In this document: in pieces, positions 40,646 to 49,516 of the stretch
How positions within the stretch are numbered: position 1 is the first letter of the stretch
How the letters are laid out: each line of letters opens with the position of its first letter
Assembly: GCA_035310145.1 (NCBI GenBank)
Contig: DATGEL010000094.1
Location: 1-64,000 of the forward strand
DNA: 64,000 bases
Origin: Dehalococcoidia bacterium
GTDB lineage: Bacteria > Chloroflexota > Dehalococcoidia > CAUJGQ01
Direction of reading: 5' to 3'
Notes under the pieces: generated by a model
The model's input: the letters and a program-made list of their open reading frames with translations, nothing else
Databases searched by the model: none
What the model was told of the DNA's origin: nothing
Program-made: the position numbers and the translations under genes

Positions 40646-41700
40646 GGGGCGCGCTGATCGGCGCCGGCAACATCGCCAGAGGCGGCCACCTACCCGCCTA
40701 CCTGTGCCCGGAGCTGCGCGATCGGCTGGGCATCGTCGCGGCCACGGACGTCTGCCCGGAAAATCTCGCCGCGCTGGCCGCGCTGCTGCCCGGCCTGCGC
40801 ACCTATGCCAGCACGGCCACGCTCTTGCAGGAAGAACGCCCCGATTTCGTGGACATCTGCACGCCGCCCTATGCGCACCGCGACCTGATCGCCCAGGCCG
40901 TGGCGGCGGGCTGCCACACGCTCTGCGAAAAGCCGCTGGCGACCGACCTGGAGGAGGCGCTGGCGATTCGCACGATCGTCGCCGGACGCGGCGTCGTGCT
41001 GATGCCCTGCCACCAGTACCATTACGCCCCGCAGTGGCTGACGCTGCGGGCGCTGATCGCGGCGGGCGAGATCGGCGCCGTGCACGAGGCGGAGCTGGTA
41101 GTGGAGCGCACCGGCGCCAACGCCGGTGCGGCAGGCTGGCGGCCGCTCTGGCGTACGCGGCAGGAGCTGGCCGGCGGCGGCATCCTGGTCGATCACGGCG
41201 CCCATCTCTTCTATCAGTTGCACGCGCTGTTCGGCCCGCCGCTGCGCCTCACCTGCCGCACGGCGTGCCGCCTGCCCGCATACTGCGTGGACGACACCGC
41301 CGAGCTCGATCTGCACTATGCAGGGGGCGTGGCGCGCCTGCGCCTGACCTGGGCGGCGGCCGCCCGCCGCTCGACACATCGCTACCGCGGCGAGCGCGGC
41401 GAGATCGTCTGCGACGACGACACGATCCTCCTGCGCGGTGCGCGCGGCGAGCGGCGCATCGCCTTCGCCAGCGGCCTCTCGCAGGGCTCGGCGCACAGCG
41501 ACTGGTTCGCGCCGCTGCTGGCCGACTTCGCCGATCACATCGCCGCGCTGGACTGCGGCCTCGAAGCGCTGGACGAGGCGGTCGCCGTCGCCGCCTACAT
41601 CAGCCGCGCCTACCAGTCCGCCGCCCGCGACGGCGAGCCGCTGGCCTGGCAGGCGCCGCTGCCGGCGCCGGCAGCGGGCAGCCCGGCCGCGGCCGACTGA
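40639..41700 (+). CDS. Gfo/Idh/MocA-family oxidoreductase
   Basis: A 353-aa NAD(P)-dependent dehydrogenase. It has an N-terminal Rossmann fold with GALIGAGNIARGGHLPAY and FVDICTPPYAHRDLIAQAV, then the family lysine in HTLCEKPLATDLEEAL. A C-terminal alpha/beta domain holds the likely catalytic HGAHLFYQLHALF. Members oxidise sugars, inositols or related polyols. GTG 40639 overlaps the aminotransferase stop. An aminotransferase plus Idh/MocA pair is common in amino-sugar or cyclitol metabolism, an inference from context only. Confidence 0.85.
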   Translation: MLRGALIGAGNIARGGHLPAYLCPELRDRLGIVAATDVCPENLAALAALLPGLRTYASTATLLQEERPDFVDICTPPYAHRDLIAQAVAAGCHTLCEKPLATDLEEALAIRTIVAGRGVVLMPCHQYHYAPQWLTLRALIAAGEIGAVHEAELVVERTGANAGAAGWRPLWRTRQELAGGGILVDHGAHLFYQLHALFGPPLRLTCRTACRLPAYCVDDTAELDLHYAGGVARLRLTWAAAARRSTHRYRGERGEIVCDDDTILLRGARGERRIAFASGLSQGSAHSDWFAPLLADFADHIAALDCGLEALDEAVAVAAYISRAYQSAARDGEPLAWQAPLPAPAAGSPAAAD

Positions 41701-41715
41701 CGCTGCCGGCGCCGG

Positions 41716-41832
41716 ATGCGCGAACTCCCCAACGAGATTGCCGAAGACCTCGCCCGGCAGACGCGGGCCGTGCTGGCGCTTCAGGTCGCCGGCTTCGACG
41801 CCGAGGAGTATGCGGCCACGGTGGCGGGATAA
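41716..41832 (+). CDS. possible 38-aa small protein or truncated gene
   Basis: An ATG 15 bp after the oxidoreductase stop opens a 38-codon frame (helical, acidic: RELPNEIAEDLARQTRAVLA and FDAEEYAATVAG) ending in TAA. Directly behind the stop the same frame continues with LRARLQRAEAGRSY, a helical sequence that would extend the protein naturally. Either this is a genuine small protein or an in-frame stop has cut a slightly longer one. There is no recognisable family. Confidence 0.3.
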   Translation: MRELPNEIAEDLARQTRAVLALQVAGFDAEEYAATVAG

Positions 41833-42057
41833 TTGCGGGCGCGGCTGCAACGTGCCGAGGCGGGGCGCAGCTACCGCTTCCCGCACACTGCCCGACGGAC
41901 GTTACGGCAGATGCGGCACCTGCGACATCCATTTAGCAAATCTTGCGTCAGATCGCCCGAAAGAGTAAGGAAAATTGTTAGACTGGATCTGTATCGTCAG
42001 CGGTGAAGCCCCTCTCTCCGGGGAGCGGCCTTCGCGGGCCGGGAGGAGGACAACGAC

Positions 42058-42795
42058 GTGACCAAGAAAGCGCTGATTCTTGCAGTCGACGACGAGCCGG
42101 ACATTCTGCGCGTGCTCGAGCTGGCGCTGGGCGACGAGGGCTTCGACGTGCTGCGCGTGCAGCGCAGCCCCGAGGCCGTGCCGCTGGTGCGCGAACGGCG
42201 CCCCTCGCTGGTGCTGCTCGACCTGATGATGCCGGAGATGGACGGCATGGAGGTGCTGCGGCGTGTCCGCCAGTTCTCCGCCGTGCCGGTGATCATCCTC
42301 ACCGCCAAGGGCAGCGACCGCGACATCATCTCCGGCCTCGACGCCGGCGCGGACGACTACCTGCAAAAGCCGTTCAACCTGAACGAGCTGGCCGCGCGCG
42401 TGCGCGCCGTGCTGCGCCGCAGCAAGCCCGACACCGGCGACGGACTCGGCCGCCTCGTCTTCGACAACCTGGTGATCGACTTTGTGCGCCGGCGCGTGGA
42501 CGTAAACGACCAGCCCGTTTCGCTCACGCGCAACGAGTGGCGCCTGCTCGAGCAGCTCGCCCGCAATCCGGGCCGCGTGCTCACGCACGAGGAGCTGCTC
42601 ACCCGCGCCTGGGGGCCGGAGTTCGCGCACGACAGCGATTACCTGCGCGTCTGGATGAGCCGCGTGCGCAAGAAGCTGATGGCGGCCGGCGTGGACCAGA
42701 ACCTGATCAAGACGGCCTCCGGCATCGGCTACGCCTTCGCGCTTACGCACAAAGAGCCGGCGCCGGAGATCAGCGGCGCCCCGGCCGGCGACTGA
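42058..42795 (+). CDS. OmpR/PhoB-family response regulator (orphan)
   Basis: A 245-aa regulator with a receiver (residues 5-120: DDEPD at 11-15, phosphoacceptor D55 in LVLLDLMMPEMDG, K104 in YLQKPF) and a winged-helix DNA-binding domain (VSLTRNEWRLLEQLARNPGRVL, HDSDYLRVWMSRVRKKL, GIGYAFAL). GTG 42058 follows GGGAGGAGG. No histidine kinase is adjacent, unlike the system at 56-58 kb. The promoter probably lies in the AT-richer stretch at about 41945-41990, but no single -35/-10 pair stands out. Targets are unknown. Confidence 0.9.
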   Translation: MTKKALILAVDDEPDILRVLELALGDEGFDVLRVQRSPEAVPLVRERRPSLVLLDLMMPEMDGMEVLRRVRQFSAVPVIILTAKGSDRDIISGLDAGADDYLQKPFNLNELAARVRAVLRRSKPDTGDGLGRLVFDNLVIDFVRRRVDVNDQPVSLTRNEWRLLEQLARNPGRVLTHEELLTRAWGPEFAHDSDYLRVWMSRVRKKLMAAGVDQNLIKTASGIGYAFALTHKEPAPEISGAPAGD

Positions 42796-42989
42796 TCCCG
42801 GCCCCGGTCCTCCAGTTCGCCAGCGGATTCCCCGCTCGCCGGCGTCATGGAAGCCGCACGCAACGGGCGTAACGGCCCGCGGCGCGCGGCTTGCTCGACG
42901 TGCACGGCGCGAGGATTCGCCCGCACCGTGCCCGGAGCCTATGCTGAAACCGGTCCGATGCCCGAACCGCGCAGGAGCGAGCCAACGCC

Positions 42990-43991
42990 ATGACCGCCGT
43001 TTCCACCCGCAAGCGCGTCCTCTCCGGCATTCAGCCCTCGGGCAACCTGCACCTGGGCAACTACCTGGGCGCCATCCTGCCCTGGGTTGAAGAGCAGGAC
43101 CAGCGCGACAACTTCTACTGCATCGTCGATCTGCACTCGATGACGCTGCCCTGGGACCCGGCCGTTCTGCGCCGCCAGACGCGCGAGCTGGCCGCGGTCT
43201 ATCTCGCGGCGGGCCTGGACCCGGAGCGCTGCACGATCTTCGTACAGTCGCACGTCCCCGCGCACGCCGAACTGGCCTGGATCTTGAACTGCATCACGCC
43301 GCTCGGCTGGCTCTACCGCATGACGCAGTTCAAGACCAAGGGCGGCGAGCGCGAGAGCGTCAGCACCGGCCTGCTCGACTACCCCGTGCTGATGGCCGCC
43401 GACGTGCTGCTCTACCAGGCGGACGGCGTGCCCGTGGGCGACGACCAGCGCCAGCACGTCGAGCTGATGCGCGACATCGCTCAGCGCTTCAACCAGCTCT
43501 TCGGCGAGACGTTCAAGGTGCCGGAGCCGTGGATCCGCGACTTCAGCCGCGGCGCCCGCCTGATGGGCCTGGACGACCCCACGGTGAAGATGAGCAAGAG
43601 TATCAGTGCGCCGAACCACGCGATCTATCTGCTCGACACGCCGGACACGATCGTCAAGAAGTTCCGGCGGGCGACGACCGACTCCGGTCGCGAGATCCGC
43701 TTCGACCCGGAGCGGCCGGGCGTCTTCAACCTGCTGACGATCTACCGCGCGATCACCGGCAAGCCCGAGGAGGAGATCGAACAGCACTTCGCCGGCCAGG
43801 GCTACGGCACGCTCAAGCAGGAGGTCGCCGAGGTCGTGGTCGAGGCGCTCTCGCCCCTGCAGAAGCGTTTCCGCGAGCTGACCGACGAGCCGGGCCTGCT
43901 CGACCGCGTGCTCAAGACGGGGGCCGAGCACGCCGCCAGCGTCGCCAACCCGACGCTGGCGGCAGCGAAACGGGCGGTCGGGCTGCTGTAG
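42990..43991 (+). CDS. trpS: tryptophanyl-tRNA synthetase
   Basis: A 333-aa class I synthetase charging tRNA-Trp. The HIGH-type motif is PSGNLHLGNYLGA near residues 15-27, and the KMSKS loop is intact in TVKMSKSISAPNHAIY near 205. Also present are the tryptophan-pocket region MAADVLLYQADGVPVGDDQRQHVEL and the C-terminal helical domain. Length matches bacterial TrpS (about 330 aa). ATG 42990 is the only sensible start. No T-box or trp leader was recognised in the 194 bp upstream. Confidence 0.95.
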   Translation: MTAVSTRKRVLSGIQPSGNLHLGNYLGAILPWVEEQDQRDNFYCIVDLHSMTLPWDPAVLRRQTRELAAVYLAAGLDPERCTIFVQSHVPAHAELAWILNCITPLGWLYRMTQFKTKGGERESVSTGLLDYPVLMAADVLLYQADGVPVGDDQRQHVELMRDIAQRFNQLFGETFKVPEPWIRDFSRGARLMGLDDPTVKMSKSISAPNHAIYLLDTPDTIVKKFRRATTDSGREIRFDPERPGVFNLLTIYRAITGKPEEEIEQHFAGQGYGTLKQEVAEVVVEALSPLQKRFRELTDEPGLLDRVLKTGAEHAASVANPTLAAAKRAVGLL

Positions 43992-44000
43992 CGGCCGCTC

Positions 44001-44228
44001 GGCCCTCATCCTCACCCCCTACCCCTCTCCTTCTCCCAATCCTGGAGAGAAGGAGAGAGGCGATCCCTGGGAGGAAGTTCCAAAAGGCGTCCGGCTTCCA
44101 GGCTCCGGTAGGGGTGGTTCGTGAACCGCCCGTCGCGGCCAAAGCCGCGAGCCACGGCGACCCGGCTACCCCGACGCCAACAGGATCGCTCCAACCCGGG
44201 ATCGCCCCTCGCCTAGGCCTGGGACCAG
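44001..44228. mobile_element. MITE-like inverted-repeat element, copy D
   Basis: Starts GGCCCTCATCCTCACCCCCT 10 bp after the trpS stop, with the hairpin TCTCCTTCTCCCAATCCTGG and partner. The centre carries GGTGGTTCGTGAACCGCC and a CGCGGCCAAAGCCGCG hairpin. The right end (CGCCCCTCGCCTAGGCCTGG) is degraded and lacks the terminal GAGGGCC. It lies between convergent trpS and the MFS remnant. Confidence 0.6.
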
Positions 44229-44287
44229 AGCACAGCGCAACCGTCGGAGACCTTCGATGACCGGGGGGAGAGCCGAAGGGCCGTCGT

Positions 44288-44910
44288 TCACGAGGCCGCC
44301 GCGAGCGTGTCCGTGTTGCTCGCGGCGTCCGGCGAGACGGCTCGCACGCCGCGGATGCCGGCCGCCGGCGCCCCGGACAGCAGCGCCAGCACGACCAGGT
44401 CGGCACTCACCGCGGGCGTAGGCGTGGCCGGAAGAGGCGGCATGGCCCGGCCGGGCCACGCCGAGGACGTCGCTGCCCAGGCCCGCGACGCCCGTGACGT
44501 AGCCGAGCTGGATCGTGGTGTTCACTGGGCCGCTGGCGTCCGGCGCCTGGCGCGGGCCGAGGCGGGCAACCGTCAGCGCGATCACCGGGCTGAAGCCCGC
44601 GCGAAGCTGGCGCCGATGATGCACAGCAGCAGCGCCGAGAGCGCGATGTGCCACCGGCCGGCGTGGTTAAGGGCGCCGAGGACGCCGTAGCCGCTGGCGA
44701 GGTAGGCCAGGCCCGCCGGCGCGAGCCAGCTTTGCAGCCGGGCCGGCGGGCGCGAGTGTCCCAGGCTGGCGACGGCGAAGGGGATCGCCAGCGGCGCATA
44801 GGTTAGCCCGGAGAGGGGCGGACTCTGCCCCAGGCCCGACTGCAGGTAGAAGCTGAAGGCAAAAAGAAAGCCGCCATAGGCCGCGAAGCTGGCGAAGCGC
44901 GGCGATTACG
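44288..44910 (-). pseudogene. remnant of an MFS (DHA2-type) transporter
   Basis: The minus strand encodes pieces of the C-terminal half of a drug-exporter-type MFS protein in shifted frames. Frame 1 (about 44910-44590) reads FASFAAYGGFLFAFSFYLQS, GLGQSPPLSGLTYAPLAIPF and AGLAYLASGYGVLG. A second frame continues SPVIALTVARLGPRQA and GPVNTTIQLGYVTGVAGLG. A third gives ADLVVLALLSG and a stop near 44288. At least two frameshifts separate them and the N-terminal half is missing. It is clearly non-functional unless the sequence is in error. Confidence 0.7.
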
Positions 44911-45035
44911 CGGCAGGTAATGGCCCGCGGCCGGGAAGGCGTGACGCGGCGCGCCGCGGCGTGCGGCTCTGCAACGCCGATCACAGTTTTGGCCGCGCGA
45001 TCTGCAAGTTTTCGGCAACGTGACGGCCAAAGGGC

Positions 45036-45064
45036 TTGGAAGTGTTATAAGCAACGGCTATACT
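45036..45064 (+). promoter_or_regulatory. strong sigma-70-like promoter of the lpdA-pdhAB operon
   Basis: TTGGAA (45036-45041), a 17-base spacer and TATACT (45059-45064). The start site would be near 45071, giving a leader of about 33 nt before ATG 45104. This is the best promoter match in the window and it lies in an AT-richer patch. Confidence 0.75.
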
Positions 45065-45103
45065 AGGAATTGAAGCGGTCTATGGTGTCCGCCGGATTGT
45101 GGT

Positions 45104-46498
45104 ATGGACGAGTTCGACGTAGCGATCCTCGGCGGCGGCCCCGGCGGCTACGTGGCCGCGATTCGCGCCGCCCAACTCAAGCTCAAGACCGCGCTGATCG
45201 AGCGCGACGAGGTCGGCGGCATCTGCCTGAACTGGGGCTGCATCCCCTCAAAGGCGCTGCTGCGCAACGCCGAGATTCTCTCGCTCGTCCATCATGCCAC
45301 GGAGTACGGCATTCGCGCCGACGGCGTGCAGGCCGATTTCGGCGCCGCCATCGACCGCAGCCGCGGCGTCGTGGATCGCATGGTCAAGGGCGTGCAGTTC
45401 CTGCTGCGCAAGCACGGCGTGCAGACCTTCAAGAGCACCGGCACGCTGCGCTCGCCCGGCGAGGTCGAGCTCGGCGACGGGCAGACCCTCAAGGCGAAGC
45501 AGATCATCCTCGCCACGGGCGCCCGTGCCCGTGAGCTGCCCGGCATCGCCATCGACAGCGAGCGCGTGATCACCAGCCGCGAGGCGCTGGCGCGCAAGCA
45601 ACTCCCCGCCTCCGCCGTGATCATCGGCGCCGGGCCGGTGGGCATGGAGTTCGCCTACGTCTGGCGCAGCTACGGCACGGAGATCACGATCGTCGAGGCG
45701 CTGCCGCACCTGCTGCCCCAGGAAGACGAGGAGATCTCCGCCATCGCCGAAAAAGAGTTCGCGAAGCAGGGCATGACCATCCTCACCGGCGCGAAGGTCG
45801 TCTCCGCGCGGGCGCACGCCAACGAGGGCGGCGCCGAGGTCGAAGTCGAGACGGCGCAGGGTCCGCAGAAGCTGCAGGCCGAGCTGGCGCTGGTCGGCAT
45901 CGGCGTGCAGGGCAACAGCGACGGCCTCGGGCTTGAGGCGCTGGGCGTGCGCGTCGAGCGCTCCTTCGTGCCCGTCGATGCGACGATGGCGACCAACGTG
46001 CCGGGCATCTACGCGATCGGCGACCTCACCGGGCCGCCGCTTTTGGCGCACGTCGCCTCGGCGCAGGGCGTCAACTGCGTGGAGATCATCGCCGGTCTGC
46101 AGCCGCCGGCGCTGGACTACGAGCAGATGCCCCGTGCGACCTACTGCCAGCCCGAAGTTGCCAGCATCGGCCTTACCGAGGCGCAGGCGCGCGAGCGCGG
46201 GCTGAAGTTCTCTATCGGGCGCTTCCCCTTCCGCGCCAACGGCCGCGCCCTGGCGCTGGCCGAGCCGGAGGGCCTGGTCAAGCTGTTGGCCGAGCAGGGC
46301 AGCGGCGACCTGCTGGGCGTGCACCTGATCGGCCCCGGCGTCACCGAGCTGTTGGGCGAGCTGTCGCTGGCACGCTCGCTGGAGGCGACGCCGGCCACGC
46401 TGGGCTACGCGGTGCACGCGCACCCCACGCTGTCCGAAGCTGTGAAGGAGGCCGCCCTCTCCGCGCGGGGCGAAGTGATTCATGCCTGGCAGGGCTAG
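45104..46498 (+). CDS. lpdA: dihydrolipoamide dehydrogenase (E3)
   Basis: A 464-aa flavoprotein that reoxidises dihydrolipoamide of 2-oxoacid dehydrogenase complexes with NAD. The FAD motif is GGGPGGYVAAIRAAQL at residues 10-25, the redox-active disulfide is C41/C46 in GGICLNWGCIPSK, the NAD-binding GAGPVGMEFAYVW is near 175, and the His-Glu dyad lies in VHAHPTLSEAVKE near the C-terminus. All functional residues are in place. The ribosome-binding site before ATG 45104 is weak. First gene of the operon with pdhA and pdhB. Confidence 0.95.
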   Translation: MDEFDVAILGGGPGGYVAAIRAAQLKLKTALIERDEVGGICLNWGCIPSKALLRNAEILSLVHHATEYGIRADGVQADFGAAIDRSRGVVDRMVKGVQFLLRKHGVQTFKSTGTLRSPGEVELGDGQTLKAKQIILATGARARELPGIAIDSERVITSREALARKQLPASAVIIGAGPVGMEFAYVWRSYGTEITIVEALPHLLPQEDEEISAIAEKEFAKQGMTILTGAKVVSARAHANEGGAEVEVETAQGPQKLQAELALVGIGVQGNSDGLGLEALGVRVERSFVPVDATMATNVPGIYAIGDLTGPPLLAHVASAQGVNCVEIIAGLQPPALDYEQMPRATYCQPEVASIGLTEAQARERGLKFSIGRFPFRANGRALALAEPEGLVKLLAEQGSGDLLGVHLIGPGVTELLGELSLARSLEATPATLGYAVHAHPTLSEAVKEAALSARGEVIHAWQG

Positions 46499-46578
46499 AC
46501 GCGGCCGAACGAGGGATTCACGGCGCGGCAACGCGCTCCCGCTGAACGGTGGATCGGGGCGGCAGAAGGACGGTGGCA

Positions 46579-47742
46579 ATGACGGCGATCGCACACATTG
46601 AACAGAACGGCAACGGCGCAGCGAGGGGAAGCACTCCCCCGGCGTCCACGACTTCCACAAACATGGTGAACACCATGACGGCGCTTCCGCAGAGCACGGT
46701 GGCCGAGGCGCGGCCGTCCGACAGCCAGCTCGTCGACTTCTTCCACCAGATGCAGCTCATCCGCCGCTTCGAAGAACGCGCGGCCGAGCAGTATACGCGG
46801 CGGCGCATCGGCGGCTTCCTGCACCTGTACGTCGGTGAAGAGGCCGTCGCGGCGGGCACGATCATCCGCCTGCGCCCCGACGACTACATCGTCACGCACT
46901 ACCGCGACCACGGCCACGCCCTGGCCCGCGGCCTCGACCCGAACGCGGTGATGGCCGAGCTGTTCGGCCGCTCCACCGGCGTGAGCCGCGGCAAGGGCGG
47001 CTCGATGCACCTCTACGACGCCGACCGCCATTTCCTCGGCGGCTACGCGATCGTCGCCGGGCACCTGCCGATCGCCTGCGGCCTGGGCATGGCCTGCCAG
47101 GCGGAGCGGAACGGCCGCATCTGCCTCTGCATCTTCGGCGACGGCGCCGTGAACGAGGGCGAGTTCCACGAGGCGCTGAACCTCGCCTCGCTCTGGAAGC
47201 TGCCGGTGATCTTCCTCTGCGAAAACAACCTCTACGGCATGGGCACGGCGCTGGCCGCGGCCTCGGCCACGAGCGAGCTGTACAAGTTCGCCGAGGCCTA
47301 TCACATCCCCGGCGCCCGCTGCGACGGCATGGACGTGAAGGACTGCTACCGCGCCATGGGCGACGCGCTCGATCACGTTCGCTCCGGCGCCGGGCCGTAC
47401 TTCCTGGAGGCGATGACGTATCGCTTCCGCGGCCACTCGATGGCCGACCCGGAGCTGTACCGCTCCAAGGAAGAGGTCGCGCAGTGGCGCCAGAAGGACC
47501 CGATCGTGACCCTGCGTGACGATCTGGTCGCCCGCGGCGTGCTCAGTGAACAGCAAGCGCAGCAGATCGAGCAGCGCGTCGAGGATGAAGTCGAGGCCGC
47601 GGTCGAGTTCGCCGAGCACAGCCCCAACCCGGACCCGCGCGAGCTGTTCACCGACATCTACGCCGAGAGCAGCCGCAGCCACGTCGCCCGCCATCTGCGC
47701 AGCGCCGTGGGCGAGACCACGCACGCCGAAGCGACCGCCTAG
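46579..47742 (+). CDS. pdhA: pyruvate dehydrogenase E1 component, alpha subunit
   Basis: A 387-aa thiamine-diphosphate enzyme subunit. A variable T/S-rich N-terminus of about 45 residues precedes the core QLVDFFHQMQLIRRFEERAAEQY. The ThDP motif is FGDGAVNEGEFHEALNLASL through FLCENN near residues 190-220, and YRFRGHSMADPELYRSKEEV carries the phosphate-binding His. Substrate may be pyruvate or another 2-oxoacid; overall pattern is closest to pyruvate/acetoin E1-alpha. ATG 46579 follows AAGGA. It is 30 bp upstream of pdhB. Confidence 0.9.
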   Translation: MTAIAHIEQNGNGAARGSTPPASTTSTNMVNTMTALPQSTVAEARPSDSQLVDFFHQMQLIRRFEERAAEQYTRRRIGGFLHLYVGEEAVAAGTIIRLRPDDYIVTHYRDHGHALARGLDPNAVMAELFGRSTGVSRGKGGSMHLYDADRHFLGGYAIVAGHLPIACGLGMACQAERNGRICLCIFGDGAVNEGEFHEALNLASLWKLPVIFLCENNLYGMGTALAAASATSELYKFAEAYHIPGARCDGMDVKDCYRAMGDALDHVRSGAGPYFLEAMTYRFRGHSMADPELYRSKEEVAQWRQKDPIVTLRDDLVARGVLSEQQAQQIEQRVEDEVEAAVEFAEHSPNPDPRELFTDIYAESSRSHVARHLRSAVGETTHAEATA

Positions 47743-47772
47743 CGCCACGAACACCGACAGGAATCAAGCACG

Positions 47773-48828
47773 ATGACCATGAACCTGCTGACCCGCGAAG
47801 CCGCGGAGCCCGCCGGCGCCGAAGCCGCGGCCGACGAGCCGTTCGCGCCCGAAGACGCGGTTGAGATGACCGTGCGCGACGCGATCGCGCTCGCCCTGCG
47901 CGAGGAACTGATCGCCGACGAGCACGTCTTCCTGATGGGCGAGGATATCGGCGCCTACGGCGGCTCCTACGTCGTCACCAAGGGCTTCTTCGACGAGTTC
48001 GGCGACCAGCGCGTGCGCGACACGCCGATCGCCGAGTCCGTGATCGTCGGCTCCGCCATCGGCGCGGCGATGGGCGGCCTCAAGCCGATCGTCGAACTGA
48101 TGACGATCAACTTCAGCCTGCTGGCGCTCGACCAGATCGTGAACCACGCCGCCAAGATCCTCTACATGTCCGGCGGCCAGGTGAACGTGCCGATCGTTCT
48201 GCGCATGGTCACGGGCGGCGGCAGCCAGCTCGGCGCCCAGCACTCGCAGAACCTCGAAGCCTGGTACGCGCGCGTGCCCGGCCTCAAAGTTGTCTGCCCG
48301 GCCACGCCCTACGACGCGCTGGGCATGATGCGCAACGCGATTCAAGAGGCGAACCCCTACATCTTCGTCGAGCACAGCCTGCTCTACCGCAACAAGGGGC
48401 TGGTGCCGAAGGCGTACTACACCGTGCCGGCGGGCAAATCGATCGTGCGGCGGCGCGGCAAGGACGTGACGCTGGTCGGCTACCTGCGTTCGGCGCACCT
48501 CAACCTGGAGGCGGCCGAGATCCTGGCGAAGGACGGCATCGAGGCCGAGGTGATCGACCTGCGCAGCCTGCGCCCGGTCGACCTGGAGCCAGTGATCGCC
48601 TCGGTGCAGCGCACCAACCGCGTCGTCGTTTCCGAGGACGCCTGGCTGACCGGCGGCTTCTCCAGCGAGATCTCCTGCCAGGTGCAGGAGCGGGCCTTCG
48701 ACTTCTTGGACGCGCCGGTGCAGCGCGTCAACGGCGCCGACGTGCCCGCGCCCTACAGCCGCGAGCTGGAAGAGCTGGCCTATCCCAGCACCGAGGACAT
48801 CGTGCGGGCCGTGCGCTCGGTCCTGTAG
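47773..48828 (+). CDS. pdhB: pyruvate dehydrogenase E1 component, beta subunit
   Basis: A 351-aa transketolase-like E1-beta subunit. The core begins VEMTVRDAIALALREELIAD after an acidic/alanine-rich leader. FLMGEDIGAYGGSYVVTKG, DTPIAESVIVGSAIGAAMGG and RMVTGGGSQLGAQHSQNLEAW are hallmarks. It forms a heterotetramer with PdhA. A dihydrolipoyl acyltransferase (E2) gene would be expected next, but the operon stops here: the following gene is on the opposite strand past a hairpin. E2 must be encoded elsewhere. Confidence 0.93.
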   Translation: MTMNLLTREAAEPAGAEAAADEPFAPEDAVEMTVRDAIALALREELIADEHVFLMGEDIGAYGGSYVVTKGFFDEFGDQRVRDTPIAESVIVGSAIGAAMGGLKPIVELMTINFSLLALDQIVNHAAKILYMSGGQVNVPIVLRMVTGGGSQLGAQHSQNLEAWYARVPGLKVVCPATPYDALGMMRNAIQEANPYIFVEHSLLYRNKGLVPKAYYTVPAGKSIVRRRGKDVTLVGYLRSAHLNLEAAEILAKDGIEAEVIDLRSLRPVDLEPVIASVQRTNRVVVSEDAWLTGGFSSEISCQVQERAFDFLDAPVQRVNGADVPAPYSRELEELAYPSTEDIVRAVRSVL

Positions 48829-48921
48829 CCCTGGCGGTTGTGTCGCCAGCTTCGCCGCCGAGGACTATTCATCGAGCCACGGTTGCGCCCCGCGTGGCCG
48901 CGGTCGCCGCGCGGAAAACAC

Positions 48922-48957
48922 AAGCACCGGCCTCAGGCAGTGCGGAGGCCGGTGCTT
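48922..48957. terminator. perfect 13-bp hairpin between convergent genes
   Basis: AAGCACCGGCCTC (48922-48934), a 10-base loop, GAGGCCGGTGCTT (48945-48957). On the minus strand it is followed by TGTGTTTTCC, so it acts best as terminator of the secreted-protein gene at 48978-49433. For pdhB it is a hairpin without a clear T-tract. Confidence 0.75.
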
Positions 48958-48977
48958 CCTGTGCAGGGGGGGTGGCC

Positions 48978-49433
48978 TTAACCGCCCGACGCGGCCACCG
49001 CGAAGGGGATCGTCACCGTGTTGCCCGTCTCCTCTTCGTAGAAGACGGCGCGCCACTGGCCGGGCTTCGAGCCGGGCAGGTCGCGGCCCGGCACCATTAC
49101 GATCGCCGCCGCGCCGGTGTCGTCCACGATGATCGCCTGGTCGACGCCGTCCTTCTGATAGGTGTAGCGCTGCTCGGCGTCATCGAAGAGCACGATGTCC
49201 ACGCCGTGGCCGGGGGTGAGGCCGGTGACGCTGAAGACGTACTGCGTCGTCATGTTGCCGCCGTCCGGCGCCACCGTGGCGTTGCCGCCGGCGTGCGCCA
49301 CCCGCGCCAGCGAGAACCAGCAGCAGACGACGAGCACGCCGAACAGCAGCGCCATGCGCCGCAGATTGCTGCCGCTCGGCCGCGCCGCGGCCACGAGCAC
49401 CCGAGAGCGTTCACCTGGAAACCGTACTGCCAT
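48978..49433 (-). CDS. small secreted protein, paralogue of the one at 898-1341
   Basis: About 151 aa. A basic N-terminus (RSRVLVAAARPSGSNLRR) leads into a hydrophobic core, MALLFGVLVVCCWFSLA, with likely cleavage at AHAGG. The mature part (NATVAPDGGNMTTQYVFSV, then GLTPGHGVDIVLFDD, then GQWRAVFYEEETGNTVTI) has the same order of strands as the protein at 898-1341 (VDPASGNQNDVFTF, GFAPG, GTWTVVFCDDSGNC), so the two are paralogues. Start uncertain: 49433 or 49463, neither with a strong ribosome-binding site. Exported, of unknown function. Confidence 0.65.
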   Translation of the reverse strand: MAVRFPGERSRVLVAAARPSGSNLRRMALLFGVLVVCCWFSLARVAHAGGNATVAPDGGNMTTQYVFSVTGLTPGHGVDIVLFDDAEQRYTYQKDGVDQAIIVDDTGAAAIVMVPGRDLPGSKPGQWRAVFYEEETGNTVTIPFAVAASGG

Positions 49434-49516
49434 GCTGCACCGCGTCGTGAACTGGGGCATCATGCCCGCTGCCCAACGTGGTGTTCCGCTTGCGGCCGCG
49501 CCGATGAAGGCCCGTC

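Noticed and set aside
44001-44200. Possible tRNA in repeat copy D (GGTGGTTCGTGAACCGCC)
   Set aside because: The arms form simple hairpins without cloverleaf or anticodon arm; similar palindromes recur in other copies of the repeat.
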